Shown in pieces: positions 48,486 through 57,567 of a stretch of 62,371 bases of DNA (within the stretch, counting starts at the first letter, position 1; every line of letters begins with the position of its first letter). The notes below the pieces were generated by a model. That model saw only the letters and a program-made list of their open reading frames with translations, had not been told where the DNA came from and did not search any database. The translations under genes were made by a program, and so were the position numbers. This DNA is from Actinomycetota bacterium (GTDB taxonomy: Bacteria > Actinomycetota > Thermoleophilia > Gaiellales > Gaiellaceae): NCBI GenBank assembly GCA_003134505.1, contig PLBK01000015.1, forward strand, positions 8,540 to 70,910. The letters run 5' to 3'.

Positions 48486-50824
48486 CGAACCGCGCGCAGC
48501 GCCTTCGAGAGCGACTGCTTCTCCGTCAGCACGCCTGCGAACAGGTCGCCGTGCCGCGCGACTCGCTCCAGCACCGCGTCCATCGTGAACGCCGCCGGGT
48601 CGAGCGACGCGGTCACCTCCTCCCAGCGGAGCGGGGTCGACACGGGCGCGCCCTCCTTCGGCCGCACTGAGTAGACGGACGCGATCGTCTTCCCCTCGCC
48701 GTTCTGGTTCGCGTCGATCAGCACGCCGCGCCGCTTGGCCTTCTGCCACTCGGTCGTGACCAGCCCGCGGTGGGTCGAGACGAGCGCGCGGGCGACGATC
48801 TCGGCGAATCGGCGCGTGTCCTCGTACGTCCAGCGCCGCTCGATCGGGACGAGCACGTGCATGCCGTCGGCGCCGCTCGTCTTGGCGAAGCTCGCGAGGC
48901 CGATCCCGTCCAGCATCGCCTTGACGAGAAGCGCCACCTCGACCGTCTCGGCGAAACCGACGTCGGGCGAGGGGTCGAGGTCGAAGAGCACGAAGTCGGG
49001 CCTGGCGGGCTTGTCGATGCGCGAGTACCAGGCGTTCATGTCGATGCAGCCCATGTTCACCATCCAGAGAAGCCCCAGCTCGTCGTTGACGAGCGGATAG
49101 CTGATCGTGCGCTTCTCGCGCGACTCCCGTGACGTGGAGCGGAAGGCGCGGGTCGGGATCCAGTCCGGCATGTGCTTCGGCGCGTCCTTCTGGAAGAAGT
49201 GCTTGCCCTTCCAGCCGTCCGGATAGCGCTTCATCGTGAACGGCCTGCCCTTCAGGTGCGGGACGAGCACGGGCGCGACGGCGCGGTAGTAGGCGAGCAG
49301 GTCGCCCTTCGTGATCCCCTCCTCCGGCCAGAACGCCTTGTCGAGGTTGCTCAGCCTGAGCACGCGGCGGCCCTTGCGGATCTCCGCCGGGATCGGCTCG
49401 ACCGCCGGCAGCTCGCGTCGCACCTCGCCCGGCCGCTTGTCGTCGCGCAGGCCGAGAAAGGACGGCGCCCGCAGGTGGCCGTCGTGCGTCCACTCGGCGA
49501 ACTCGACCTGGACGACGAGCTCGGGCTCGACCCAGACGACGTCGCCCTTGCGCACGCGCGGCATTTTCAGCGGCTCGGCGAACGGCGAGTCGGGCCGCTC
49601 GAGCGCGCGCAGACGGATGAAGAGGTCGTCGAGCGTCTTCTCGGTGAAGCCGGTGCCGACGTTGCCGACCCAGCGGAGCCCGCCGCCTTCCTGGACCGCC
49701 AGGACGAGCGCACCGAGCCGGGCACGGCGCCCCTGGCCCTTCGTGTAGCCGGCGACGACGAGCTCCTGCTCCGGCCGCACCTTGACCTTCACCCAGCTCC
49801 GCGAGCGCCGCTGCTCGTACGACGAGGCGGCACGCTTGGCCATCACGCCCTCGAGCCCCTGCTCCCTGGCCGCCTCGAGCAGCGCCTCGCCGTCGTCGAA
49901 CGCCCCGGAGATCCTGACCGTCTGCGAGCGGCCGTCGAGCAGCTCCTCGAGCAGGCGGCGGCGCTCGACGAGCGGACGCGCAAGCACCGGCTCACCGTCG
50001 GTCTCGAGCACGTCGAAGACGTAGTAGACGAGCCTGCCCCGGCCCTGCTGCATGAGCGAGAAGCTGGACTTCCCGGACTCGTCGAGCGCGCACACCTCGC
50101 CGTCGAGCACGCAGCTCGGGGTGCGCACCGCGCGCGGGATCGCCTTCGCGACCTCGGCGAAGCGCTCCGTGAGGTCGTTGTCCCGGCGGCTGCGCAGCTC
50201 GACGTCCCCCTCGCGCACGTAGGCGAGCGCGCGGTAGCCGTCCCACTTCGGCTCGAACAGCCAGTCGGGCCCACGCGGCAGCTCCGTGGCGAGGGTCGCG
50301 AGCATCGGCTCGTAGCGGCGGGCAGGCCCTGGCGGCGCCGGTGCAGCCTGGTCGCGCTTGCGGACGATCAGCCAGTTCCTCTCGTCGCCGGACAGCTTCG
50401 CCGGCACCAGCGTCCACGTCCCGTCGAGCCGCTCGCCGTGCAGCCGGACGGTCAGCCCGCCGTCGCGCTTCTCCTCGACGAGCTCGTAGGTGCCGCGGTC
50501 CCAGATCTCGACCGTGCCCGCGCCGTACTGGCCCTTCGGGATCTCGCCCTCGAAGGTCGCGTACTCGAGCGGATGGTCCTCGACGTGCACGGCCAGGTGC
50601 TGCGTCCCCGGCTCGAGGGGCACGCCCTTCGGAACCGCCCAGCTCGTCAGCACGCCGTCACGCTCGAGCCGGAAGTCGTAGTGGAGCCGCCGCGCGTCGT
50701 GGCGCTGGACGACGAACACCGGCTGCCTGCGGCGAGACGCGCGCCGGCCGGGCGAGAACGGCTCCGGCGTGGCCGCCGGGTAGCGTTTTCCGCGATAAGC
50801 AGTGAGTTTCTCCGGGTTCTTCAC
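48482..50824 (-). CDS. ligD: ATP-dependent DNA ligase LigD, phosphoesterase-ligase-polymerase order
   Basis: LigD seals and processes double-strand breaks in bacterial non-homologous end joining. The 780-residue protein has a 3'-phosphoesterase domain first (VFVVQRHDARRLHYDFRLERDG, about residues 35-60), a ligase domain with the AMP-binding lysine in FEPKWDGYRAL, and a polymerase/primase domain last (LSNLDKAFWPEEGITKGDLLAYY, FDLDPSPDVGF). This order is like Pseudomonas, not the polymerase-first mycobacterial form. GTG 50824 is chosen because the phosphoesterase N-terminus begins there. No ku gene is in the window. Confidence 0.92.
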   Translation of the reverse strand: MKNPEKLTAYRGKRYPAATPEPFSPGRRASRRRQPVFVVQRHDARRLHYDFRLERDGVLTSWAVPKGVPLEPGTQHLAVHVEDHPLEYATFEGEIPKGQYGAGTVEIWDRGTYELVEEKRDGGLTVRLHGERLDGTWTLVPAKLSGDERNWLIVRKRDQAAPAPPGPARRYEPMLATLATELPRGPDWLFEPKWDGYRALAYVREGDVELRSRRDNDLTERFAEVAKAIPRAVRTPSCVLDGEVCALDESGKSSFSLMQQGRGRLVYYVFDVLETDGEPVLARPLVERRRLLEELLDGRSQTVRISGAFDDGEALLEAAREQGLEGVMAKRAASSYEQRRSRSWVKVKVRPEQELVVAGYTKGQGRRARLGALVLAVQEGGGLRWVGNVGTGFTEKTLDDLFIRLRALERPDSPFAEPLKMPRVRKGDVVWVEPELVVQVEFAEWTHDGHLRAPSFLGLRDDKRPGEVRRELPAVEPIPAEIRKGRRVLRLSNLDKAFWPEEGITKGDLLAYYRAVAPVLVPHLKGRPFTMKRYPDGWKGKHFFQKDAPKHMPDWIPTRAFRSTSRESREKRTISYPLVNDELGLLWMVNMGCIDMNAWYSRIDKPARPDFVLFDLDPSPDVGFAETVEVALLVKAMLDGIGLASFAKTSGADGMHVLVPIERRWTYEDTRRFAEIVARALVSTHRGLVTTEWQKAKRRGVLIDANQNGEGKTIASVYSVRPKEGAPVSTPLRWEEVTASLDPAAFTMDAVLERVARHGDLFAGVLTEKQSLSKALRAVR

Positions 50825-50827
50825 AGC

Positions 50828-51021
50828 TTGTCCAGCACTTTTCCACAGGTTCGACGGCCTGGTGCGAGAACAGGCCTCGCGTGCGCCACCCGGCACCCGT
50901 CCCTTAACGGGGATGAAACAATTCTCGTGCCGGTTGGACCGAAATCGACCACAACCCCTGTGTTCATGCCGTTTGCGCGGCCTGAAACAGCCGGGGAAAA
51001 GCCTGTGGATGCTGTGGATTG
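50828..51021. other. Cluster of DnaA-box-like sequences upstream of ligD
   Basis: The 204-base gap between ligD and accA holds TTTTCCACA (50839-50847), TTGTCCAGC (50828-50836) and, on the minus strand, GCATCCACA and CAATCCACA (51004-51021), each 7-8 of 9 matches to TTATCCACA or TTGTCCACA. The gap has more A and T than its flanks. No dnaA or dnaN gene is near, so it could be a DnaA-binding locus or only the ligD promoter. I see no gene here. Confidence 0.3.
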
Positions 51022-51028
51022 CCGCTTC

Positions 51029-51970
51029 TCAGGCGTAGAGGCCCATGGCGCGGAACTTCGCGCGCCGCTGGCGCCGGAGCGCAGAGCCTGGCTCGTCCTC
51101 GATCTCGGCCAGCTCGTGCTCGATGCTGTCCGCGAGCAGCTGGGCGGCCTCGTCGTAGTCGTTCTGCGCGCCTCCGAGCGGCTCCGGCACGATCGCATCG
51201 ATCACGCCGAGCTCGAGGCAGTGAGCCGCATCGGGCTTGAACGCCGCCGCCGCCTTCTGGGCCTGACCGGCGTCACGCCAGAGGATGGCCGCGCAGCCTT
51301 CGGGGCTGATCACGGTGTAGATGGCGTGCTCCTGCATCAGCACGCGGTCGGCGAGCGCGATCGCACTCGCGCCGCCGGACCCGCCCTCACCGATGATGCA
51401 GGAGACGATCGGCACCGTCAGGCGCGCCATGAGCGCGTGCGAGCGTGCGAGCGTGCCACCCTGGCCGTGCTGCTCGGCGGCGACGCCCGGCCAGGCTCCG
51501 GGCGTGTCTATCAGCGCCAGCACGGGAAAGCGGTGGCGCTCTGCGAGCTGCATCGTCCGCATCGCCTTGCGGTATCCCTCGGGATGCGCCATGCCGAAGT
51601 TCCGGTACTTCCGCTCCTTGATGTCCCGGCCCTTCTGGTGTCCCACCAGGGCCACCGTCCGGCCGTTGAAGCGTCCGACGCCGGTGATGAACGCGGGATC
51701 GTCCGCCCGGCTGCGGTCGCCGTGCAGTTCGATCCAGTCCTCGATCATGCGCTCGACGTAGTCCAGCGTGTACGGCCGGGCCTCGTGGCGCGCGAGCTCG
51801 ACGGACTGCCAGATCTCCTCGCCGGTCAGCGTCGGCGCGGCCTCGAGCTGCTCGATCTGCTTCTGCAGGCGCTTCAGATCGTTCGAGAGCGTGGCGCCGC
51901 CGAGCAGGCTGAGGCTTCGGAGCTTCGAGAGCCGCTCGCGGAGCCGGAGCAGCTGGTCGTCAGCGCTCAT
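51029..51970 (-). CDS. accA: Acetyl-CoA carboxylase carboxyltransferase subunit alpha
   Basis: With AccD it transfers CO2 from carboxybiotin to acetyl-CoA, giving malonyl-CoA for fatty acids. The 313-residue protein begins with a coiled-coil-like helix (LRLRERLSKLRSLSLLGG), then GDRSRADDPAFITGVGRFNGR, RNFGMAHPEGYRKAMRTMQLA, IDTPGAWPGVAAEQHGQG and the oxyanion loop GEGGSGGASAIALAD. ATG 51970 overlaps the accD stop by 11 bases. The biotin carboxylase partner is not in the window. Confidence 0.94.
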   Translation of the reverse strand: MSADDQLLRLRERLSKLRSLSLLGGATLSNDLKRLQKQIEQLEAAPTLTGEEIWQSVELARHEARPYTLDYVERMIEDWIELHGDRSRADDPAFITGVGRFNGRTVALVGHQKGRDIKERKYRNFGMAHPEGYRKAMRTMQLAERHRFPVLALIDTPGAWPGVAAEQHGQGGTLARSHALMARLTVPIVSCIIGEGGSGGASAIALADRVLMQEHAIYTVISPEGCAAILWRDAGQAQKAAAAFKPDAAHCLELGVIDAIVPEPLGGAQNDYDEAAQLLADSIEHELAEIEDEPGSALRRQRRAKFRAMGLYA

Positions 51971-52811
51971 GCGAGAACAGGCGGAGGAGCCGGGCGAGGA
52001 AGGGACGCAGCTCGGGGCGGTGGACGATGCCGTCGATGTGGCCGAAGCGGAGGTTCGACTCGGCCAGGCCGAAGTCGTCGGGGAGCTTCTCCCGGGTGGT
52101 CTGCTGGACGACCCGCCGGCCGGTGAAGGCGAGCAGCGCACCCGGCTCGGCGACGATCACGTCCCCGAGGCTCGCGAAGCTGGCGAGCACGCCGGCCGTC
52201 GTCGGATGCGCCATGACGCTGAACAGCGCGCCGCCCGCATCGTGCATGTCCTCGACCGCGCACACCGTCTTCGGCAGCTGCATCAGCGACAGGATCCCCT
52301 CCTGCATCCGCGCGCCGCCGGACGCCGTGACCGAGATCAGCGGCACGCTCCGCTCCGCGGCACTCTCGCAGGCGCGCACGAACTTCTCGCCGACGGCGCT
52401 CCCCATCGACCCGCCCATGAACGCGAAGTCCATGACCGACAGCTCGCACGGATGCCCGTCGAGGAGCGCGCTTCCGATCACGATCGCCTCGCCGAGGCCG
52501 GTCTCGAGCTCCGCTTCCGCGAGCCGCTCGCGGTACGGCCGGAGGTCGAAGAAGTCGAGCGGATCGGCGGAGCGGAGGTCGGCGGACTCCTCCTCGAACG
52601 TGTCCGGATCGGCGAGCGAGTCGATGCGCTCCCGCGCCGGCATCGGGAAGTGATGCCCGCAGTGCGGGCAGACGCGGAGCGCCGCCCTGAGCTCGTCGTC
52701 GCGATAGTGCGAGCGGCAGGACGGGCACGTGTTCGGGTCCCGCCGACCGCCCTCCTCGGGCCGCGACTCGTCCTTGCGCTCGATCGAAACGTCTACTCCG
52801 CTCTCCGTCAT
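51960..52811 (-). CDS. accD: Acetyl-CoA carboxylase carboxyltransferase subunit beta
   Basis: The 283-residue partner of AccA has the N-terminal zinc ribbon CPSCRSHYRDDELRAALRVCPHCGHHFPM (Cys pairs at about residues 29/32 and 48/51), followed by the carboxyltransferase core with SVMDFAFMGGSMGSAVGEK and VTASGGARMQEG. It precedes and overlaps accA and lies 24 bases downstream of the GNAT gene, so the two subunits should be made in equal amounts. Confidence 0.95.
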   Translation of the reverse strand: MTESGVDVSIERKDESRPEEGGRRDPNTCPSCRSHYRDDELRAALRVCPHCGHHFPMPARERIDSLADPDTFEEESADLRSADPLDFFDLRPYRERLAEAELETGLGEAIVIGSALLDGHPCELSVMDFAFMGGSMGSAVGEKFVRACESAAERSVPLISVTASGGARMQEGILSLMQLPKTVCAVEDMHDAGGALFSVMAHPTTAGVLASFASLGDVIVAEPGALLAFTGRRVVQQTTREKLPDDFGLAESNLRFGHIDGIVHRPELRPFLARLLRLFSHER

Positions 52812-52835
52812 GAGTCCGCCCAGTTTAGACCCGCC

Positions 52836-53738
52836 TTACTCGCTGACCGGTTGCAGCGGCTTCTCGTAGACGTCTTCCTGCGCGGCCACGCTCATGCCGA
52901 CACGCTCGTAGAGGCGCGTGGCCCCGGTCGGATTCGAGGCGTCGACGCCGAGGCCGATCCGGCGACGGCCACGTTCGTACAGCTCGCCGAAGGCAAGCTG
53001 CAGCAGCGCCTCGCCGAGGCCGAGCCGGCGCCAGGCCCGCCGCACGCCGAGCACGTCGACCCAGGCGGAGCCGAACCGCTCCTCGCTGCACCACTCGACC
53101 GCGACGACCGCCCCCTCCTCGTCACGCACGAGAAAGCAGAGCGGCGGCTCGATGTCGGCGGATCGGGACCACTCCTCGAAGGGCCGAGCCTGGTAGTCCC
53201 AGTGGTCGAGAAAGGCGTCGGAAACCACCTCGTGGACGACACGCTGCTCGCCCGGCTGCATGGTCGCGACGGTGAAGCCCTCGGGCCAGCTCGGCGATGG
53301 AGGCGGCTCCTCCAAGTCGATCGCCATCCGGTAGAAGCTGCGGATGTAGCCGAATCCCCGCGCCTCGAGCAGCGCTTTCGCGGCCGTGTCGGGCGCCGCC
53401 ACGGCGACACGGAGCGCGGCGGACCCGGCCTGCGCGGCGCGACCTTCCGACCAGTCGAGCAGGTAGCTCCCGACGCCGCGGGCACGGCAATCCGGGTGCG
53501 TGAAGTTGTCCGCGAGATGCTTGTCGCCGCGCCGCCTGACGGCGCCGGTTCCGACCAATCGACCGCGTTCGTCCGTGACGACCACGGCGTCGCCCTCGTC
53601 GATCCGGCGCCACCAGTCGAGGACGTCCTGCTCGCTGAACCCGTCGGAGACGGCATGGTGAGCCGCGTCGTGCGCGCTGACCAGCTCGGCGATCGCCTGC
53701 GCGTCGGCAGGCATGGCCACACGGTGCGAGAGCATCAC
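52836..53738 (-). CDS. Tandem GNAT-family acetyltransferase
   Basis: The 300-residue protein contains two GNAT folds: residues ~1-140 with HPDCRARGVGSYLLDWSEG (acetyl-CoA loop RARGVGSYLL) and ~150-295 with GVRRAWRRLGLGEALLQLAFGEL and ASNPTGATRLYERVGM. Two-domain GNAT proteins include mycothiol synthase MshD, but I cannot claim that function. GTG 53738 overlaps the HAD gene stop. Confidence 0.8.
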   Translation of the reverse strand: MMLSHRVAMPADAQAIAELVSAHDAAHHAVSDGFSEQDVLDWWRRIDEGDAVVVTDERGRLVGTGAVRRRGDKHLADNFTHPDCRARGVGSYLLDWSEGRAAQAGSAALRVAVAAPDTAAKALLEARGFGYIRSFYRMAIDLEEPPPSPSWPEGFTVATMQPGEQRVVHEVVSDAFLDHWDYQARPFEEWSRSADIEPPLCFLVRDEEGAVVAVEWCSEERFGSAWVDVLGVRRAWRRLGLGEALLQLAFGELYERGRRRIGLGVDASNPTGATRLYERVGMSVAAQEDVYEKPLQPVSE

Positions 53739-54403
53739 CGTGCGGTGAGCTCGTCGAGCGTGTCCGGCAGCGGGCCGAGATCGCGAATCTCTCGAGTCGG
53801 GCGATAGGTGCCCCGCTGCTCCCCGAGCCTGTTGACCCAGACAGAGGGAACGGCGAGCTCGGCCGTGGGACCGATGTCGTGGAAGAGGCTCGCTGCCACG
53901 TGCACGTCCGGGGGCCGGCCGTGCCGCTGCTCGAACGCGCGCCAGTGGCCGTGTGCGGGCTTGTAGGAGCCGATCTCGGACGCAGCGATCACCTCGTCGA
54001 ACGGCACGCCGATCCGCGTGATCGACGCTGCGATCAGGTCCGGGTCGGTGTTCGACAGGATCCCGAGACGCCAGCCGCCCGAGCGCGCGTCGCGCAGGGC
54101 AGCCGGAACCTCCGGGAACACGGGCCAGTCGGGGAGCGATCGCGGCAAGGCGACGCTCTCGCCCGGCGCCAGGTCGACCCCTTGCTCGCCGGCCAGCCGC
54201 CCGAGCGCCAGGGTCAGCACCTCGCGGTAGCTGCGAGTCGGCCGTTCAGCCTGGATCTCCGGCTCGAGCTCGTGGTAGCGGGCGAGCAGCCGCTGTCGCG
54301 CATCGGGCCCGAACAGCCGCCCGAGCTGGTCGCCGATCCCGCCGTTCCAGTCGATCAGCGTGCCGTAGCAGTCGAAGGTCGCCCAGCGCTCGCGCTCAGC
54401 CAT
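53735..54403 (-). CDS. HAD-superfamily hydrolase, haloacid dehalogenase type II-like
   Basis: The 222-residue protein has the nucleophile motif ATFDCYGTLIDWNGG (about residues 8-22), LGILSNTDPDLIAASI, and the lysine and acidic motifs EIGSYKPAHGHW and HDIGPTAELAVPSVWVNR. These place it with L-2-haloacid dehalogenase-like HAD enzymes; the substrate is unknown. Upstream of its ATG is the structured repeat at 54492-54606, which could contain its promoter. Confidence 0.87.
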   Translation of the reverse strand: MAERERWATFDCYGTLIDWNGGIGDQLGRLFGPDARQRLLARYHELEPEIQAERPTRSYREVLTLALGRLAGEQGVDLAPGESVALPRSLPDWPVFPEVPAALRDARSGGWRLGILSNTDPDLIAASITRIGVPFDEVIAASEIGSYKPAHGHWRAFEQRHGRPPDVHVAASLFHDIGPTAELAVPSVWVNRLGEQRGTYRPTREIRDLGPLPDTLDELTAR

Positions 54404-54491
54404 GCCGAGACCCTAACGGCAGTCGCGTCGAGCTGGTCACACGAAGCCACGACTCGTTCCGACTCGTCCACCGCCGTCGTAGATCCCGGAC

Positions 54492-54606
54492 CGCATCCCC
54501 ACCCTTGGGTGGGGATGCGACCGCCACCCGCGGTCAGCGTACCGCCGAATCCCGCACGAAACAGCGCCCGAACTGTGACAAATCTGTGACGATTTCTTCA
54601 CAGCCG
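54492..54606 (-). repeat. Structured intergenic element, copy 3
   Basis: On the plus strand this copy has a perfect 13-bp palindrome (CGCATCCCCACCC-TT-GGGTGGGGATGCG, 54492-54519), CCGCCACCC, hairpin GCGGT-CAGCGT-ACCGC (54530-54545), and two phased 11-mers CTGTGACAAAT and CTGTGACGATT (54573-54594), ending in CTTCACAGCC. The arrangement matches 46631-46746 and, less closely, 36317-36437. It lies after the 3' end of fabF and before the HAD gene on the minus strand. Confidence 0.65.
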
Positions 54607-54620
54607 GCCGTTCAGGCCGG
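54604..54620 (-). terminator. Hairpin at the end of the fab operon
   Basis: CCGGCC-GTTCA-GGCCGG is a perfect 6-bp stem that starts 16 bases past the fabF stop on the minus strand. It adjoins the structured repeat and may form part of the transcript end. Confidence 0.45.
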
Positions 54621-54635
54621 TGCCGAGAGCCGGCG

Positions 54636-55910
54636 CTAGTCCTCGAAGCGGCGCAGCACGATCGAGGCGTTGTGCCCGCCGAAGCCGAACGAGTTCGACA
54701 CCGCCGTCCTCACGTCCGCGCGACGGGCCTCGTTCGGGATGTAGTCGAGGTCGCAGGTCGGATCGGGCGTCTCGAGATTGATCGTCGGCGGCAGCACGCC
54801 GTCGCGGATCGCGAGCAGCGAGAAGATCGCCTCGACGGCCCCTGCCGCTCCGAGACAGTGTCCCGTCGCGCCCTTCGTCGAGGAGATCGGCACCTTGCGG
54901 GCCAGTTCCTCGCCCAGCGCGAGCTTGATCATCCGCGTCTCGGCCGCGTCGCCGACCGGCGTCGACGTCGCGTGCGCGTTGATGTAGTCGATCTCGTCAG
55001 GCGTGATCCCGGCGTCGTCGAACGCCATCTTCATGGCGCGAGCCGGATTCGTGCCGACGGGATCGGGCTCGGTGATGTGGTTCGCGTCCGACGAGACCCC
55101 GTAGCCGAGCAGCTCGCCGTAGATCTTCGCTCCCCGCGCCCTGGCGTGCTCGAGCTCCTCGAGCACGAGGACGACGCCGCCCTCGCCCATCACGAAGCCG
55201 TCGCGTCCCGCGTCGAACGGGCGGCTCGCCCGCTCCGGGTCATCGTTGCGACGGGACAGCGCGCGCATCGCGGCGAAGCCGGCGATCCCGACCTCTGTCA
55301 CCGGCGCCTCGGTGCCGCCGCAGAACATCACCTCGGCGCGCCCGAGCCGGATCGAGTCGAGGCCGTCGCCGATCGACATGTTCGACGCGGCGCAGGCGGT
55401 GCACTGCGAGGACAGCGGGCCGCGCGTCCCGAGCTCCATCGAGACCCAGGCGGCGCCCATGTTCGGGATGATCTCGGGGATCGAGAAGGGGTTGACGCGG
55501 TCGGGCCCCCGGTCGCGGAGCTCGTCGCGGCAGTCCTGAAACGACTTCAACCCGCCGATCCCGGTCGCCACCGAGGCACCGATCCGGTCGGCTTCGGCGG
55601 CGATGTCGAGCCCGCAGTCCGTCTCGGCCTGACGGGCGGCGGCGAGCACGAGCTGCGCGAAGCGGTCCATGCGCCGCGCCTGCTTGCGCTCCATCCAGTC
55701 GGTCGGATCGAAGTCCTTCACCTCGCACGCGAATTTGACCGGATAGCCCGAGGCATCGAACTGCGTGATCGGCCCGGCTCCGGAGCGTCCCGAGATCAGA
55801 TTCGTCCAGGTCGTCTCGACGTCGTTGCCGATCGGCGTGAGTGCGCCGAGCCCGGTGATCACGACCCTGCGCCGCCCGTTGAGGCTTCCGTTGGCGTTCG
55901 TCTCGTTCAT
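54636..55910 (-). CDS. fabF: Beta-ketoacyl-ACP synthase II
   Basis: It elongates fatty acyl chains by condensing acyl with malonyl-ACP. The 424 residues include VVITGLGALTPIGNDVETTW, the catalytic cysteine in SSQCTACAASNMS (about residue 175), the histidine motifs INAHATSTPVGDAAE and TKGATGHCLGAAGAVEA, and the C-terminal SNSFGFGGHNAS. The ATG at 55910 is the last base overlap with the fabG stop (TAATG), which leaves no room for acpP, usually found here. It is the last gene of the fab operon. Confidence 0.95.
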   Translation of the reverse strand: MNETNANGSLNGRRRVVITGLGALTPIGNDVETTWTNLISGRSGAGPITQFDASGYPVKFACEVKDFDPTDWMERKQARRMDRFAQLVLAAARQAETDCGLDIAAEADRIGASVATGIGGLKSFQDCRDELRDRGPDRVNPFSIPEIIPNMGAAWVSMELGTRGPLSSQCTACAASNMSIGDGLDSIRLGRAEVMFCGGTEAPVTEVGIAGFAAMRALSRRNDDPERASRPFDAGRDGFVMGEGGVVLVLEELEHARARGAKIYGELLGYGVSSDANHITEPDPVGTNPARAMKMAFDDAGITPDEIDYINAHATSTPVGDAAETRMIKLALGEELARKVPISSTKGATGHCLGAAGAVEAIFSLLAIRDGVLPPTINLETPDPTCDLDYIPNEARRADVRTAVSNSFGFGGHNASIVLRRFED

Positions 55911-56638
55911 TACATTCCCAGGCCGCCGTCGACGAGGAGCACTTCGCCCGTGATGAACGACGCCTCGTCCGAGCAGAGAAAGCGTACCGCTCCCGCCACG
56001 TCCTCCGGCGCGCCGAGCCGGGCGAGCGGTGTCGACGCGAGCAGTGCCTCGCGCACGCTGTCGGGCAGCACTTCGGTCAGCGCCGTCTCGATGTACCCGG
56101 GGGCGATCGCGTTGACCCGGACGTTGCGCGTCGCCAGCTCGCGCGCGAGCGCCTTGCTGAAGCCGATGATCCCGGCCTTGGACGCCGCGTAGTTCGTCTG
56201 ACCCGGGTTGCCGTGCACGCCGACGACGCTGGACAGGTTCACGATCGCGCCCGACCGGCGGCGCATCATGCCGCGGGCCGCCGCCCGGCAGGTTGCGAAC
56301 ACACCGCCGAGGTTCGTGTCGATCACGATCCGCCAATCCTCGTCCGACATCCGCGCGATCAGCCCGTCGCGGGTCAGGCCGGCATTGTTGACGAGGATGT
56401 CGAGGTCACCTGCCTCCTCGACGAGACGAGCCGCTTCCTCGGGCTGAGAGACGTCGGCCTGCACCGCCCGCCCCCCGATCTCCTTGGCGACCGCCTCGGC
56501 CTCCTCGGCGCCGGAGCGGTAGCCGACGACGACCTGCGCGCCCGCCCCGGCCAGCTCCACCGCGATCGCCCGGCCGATACCGCGCGACCCGCCGGTGACC
56601 AGGGCGAGGCGGCCCTCGAGCGTGCAGAAGCCGCTCAC
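55910..56638 (-). CDS. fabG: 3-oxoacyl-ACP reductase
   Basis: It reduces beta-ketoacyl-ACP with NADPH. The 242-residue short-chain dehydrogenase has LALVTGGSRGIGRAIAVELA (about residues 12-31), DILVNNAGLTRDG and the catalytic Ser/Tyr/Lys in NLSSVVGVHGNPGQTNYAASKAG, then NAIAPGYIETALT. GTG 56638 overlaps the fabD stop (GTGA). Confidence 0.94.
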   Translation of the reverse strand: MSGFCTLEGRLALVTGGSRGIGRAIAVELAGAGAQVVVGYRSGAEEAEAVAKEIGGRAVQADVSQPEEAARLVEEAGDLDILVNNAGLTRDGLIARMSDEDWRIVIDTNLGGVFATCRAAARGMMRRRSGAIVNLSSVVGVHGNPGQTNYAASKAGIIGFSKALARELATRNVRVNAIAPGYIETALTEVLPDSVREALLASTPLARLGAPEDVAGAVRFLCSDEASFITGEVLLVDGGLGM

Positions 56639-57567
56639 GCGGCCGAGAGGAACTCTTCGATCTTGTCGAGCGCAGCCAGGCTGTTGATCGGTATCGCCTT
56701 GACGCTGCGGTCGATCCGCTTGACGAGACCGGAGAGGACGTTGCCCGGGCCGACCTCGACGAAGGTGCGGGCGCCCTCGCGGACGAGCTCGGTCGCAGCC
56801 TGGGTGAAGCGCACCGGTGCCGTCAGCTGGTCGACGAGCAGCGGGCCCATCCGGTGTGCCGACTCGACCCTGGCCGTGACGGTGGACATGAACGGCGAGG
56901 TCGGCTCGCTGAAGCGGATCTTCTCGACCGCGGGCCGAAGCCGGTCCGCGGCGCGCGCGACGAGCGGGGAGTGGAACGCGCCCGACACGTGCAGCTTGAC
57001 CGTGCGCCGGGCTCCGGCCTGCTCGGCCTGCCGCCGGCACTCGTCCACCGCGTCGTTCTCGCCGGAGACGACGATCTGGCCGGGGCAGTTGTAGTTCGCC
57101 GGCCAGACGCCGAGGATCTTCCGGCACAGGCCCTCGACCACCTCGTCCTCGAGGCCGAGGATGGCCGCCATCGAGCCCGGCCGCTCGCGAGCCGCCTCCG
57201 CCATGGCCAGCCCGCGCTCGCGCACGAGCGCGATCGTCTCACGGACGTTCATGGCACCGGCGGCGGCGAGCGCCGCGAACTCGCCGACCGAGTGGCCGAC
57301 GACGAAGTCGGGCGCGATGCCGCGCTTGCGGAGCGCCGCGAGGAAGGCGAGGCTCGTGGCGACGAGCGCCGGCTGCTGCAGCTCCGTCTCGACCATCTCC
57401 TCGAGCGGCGTCTCGAAGCAGAGCTTCGTCAGATCGAGCCCCGATGCCTCGCTGCCCACCTCGAAAACCTCTCTCGCCTCGGGCATCGCCTCGACGATGT
57501 CGCGTCCCATGCCGGTCTCGAGCGAGCCCTGCCCGGGAAAGCAGAATGCGATCTTCCCGTTGTTCAT
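56635..57567 (-). CDS. fabD: Malonyl-CoA:ACP transacylase
   Basis: It loads malonyl units onto acyl carrier protein. The 310-residue protein has FCFPGQGSLETGMG at the N-terminus, the catalytic serine in VGHSVGEFAALAAAG (about residue 95), YNCPGQIVVSGE, the catalytic His in VSGAFHSPLV, and FVEVGPGNVLSGL. ATG 57567 overlaps the fabH stop (ATGA). Confidence 0.94.
   Translation of the reverse strand: MNNGKIAFCFPGQGSLETGMGRDIVEAMPEAREVFEVGSEASGLDLTKLCFETPLEEMVETELQQPALVATSLAFLAALRKRGIAPDFVVGHSVGEFAALAAAGAMNVRETIALVRERGLAMAEAARERPGSMAAILGLEDEVVEGLCRKILGVWPANYNCPGQIVVSGENDAVDECRRQAEQAGARRTVKLHVSGAFHSPLVARAADRLRPAVEKIRFSEPTSPFMSTVTARVESAHRMGPLLVDQLTAPVRFTQAATELVREGARTFVEVGPGNVLSGLVKRIDRSVKAIPINSLAALDKIEEFLSAA

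Noticed and set aside
50825-51028. Chromosomal replication origin
   Set aside because: The DnaA-like boxes are imperfect, and dnaA, dnaN, gyrB and similar genes are absent; kept only as a low-interest note.
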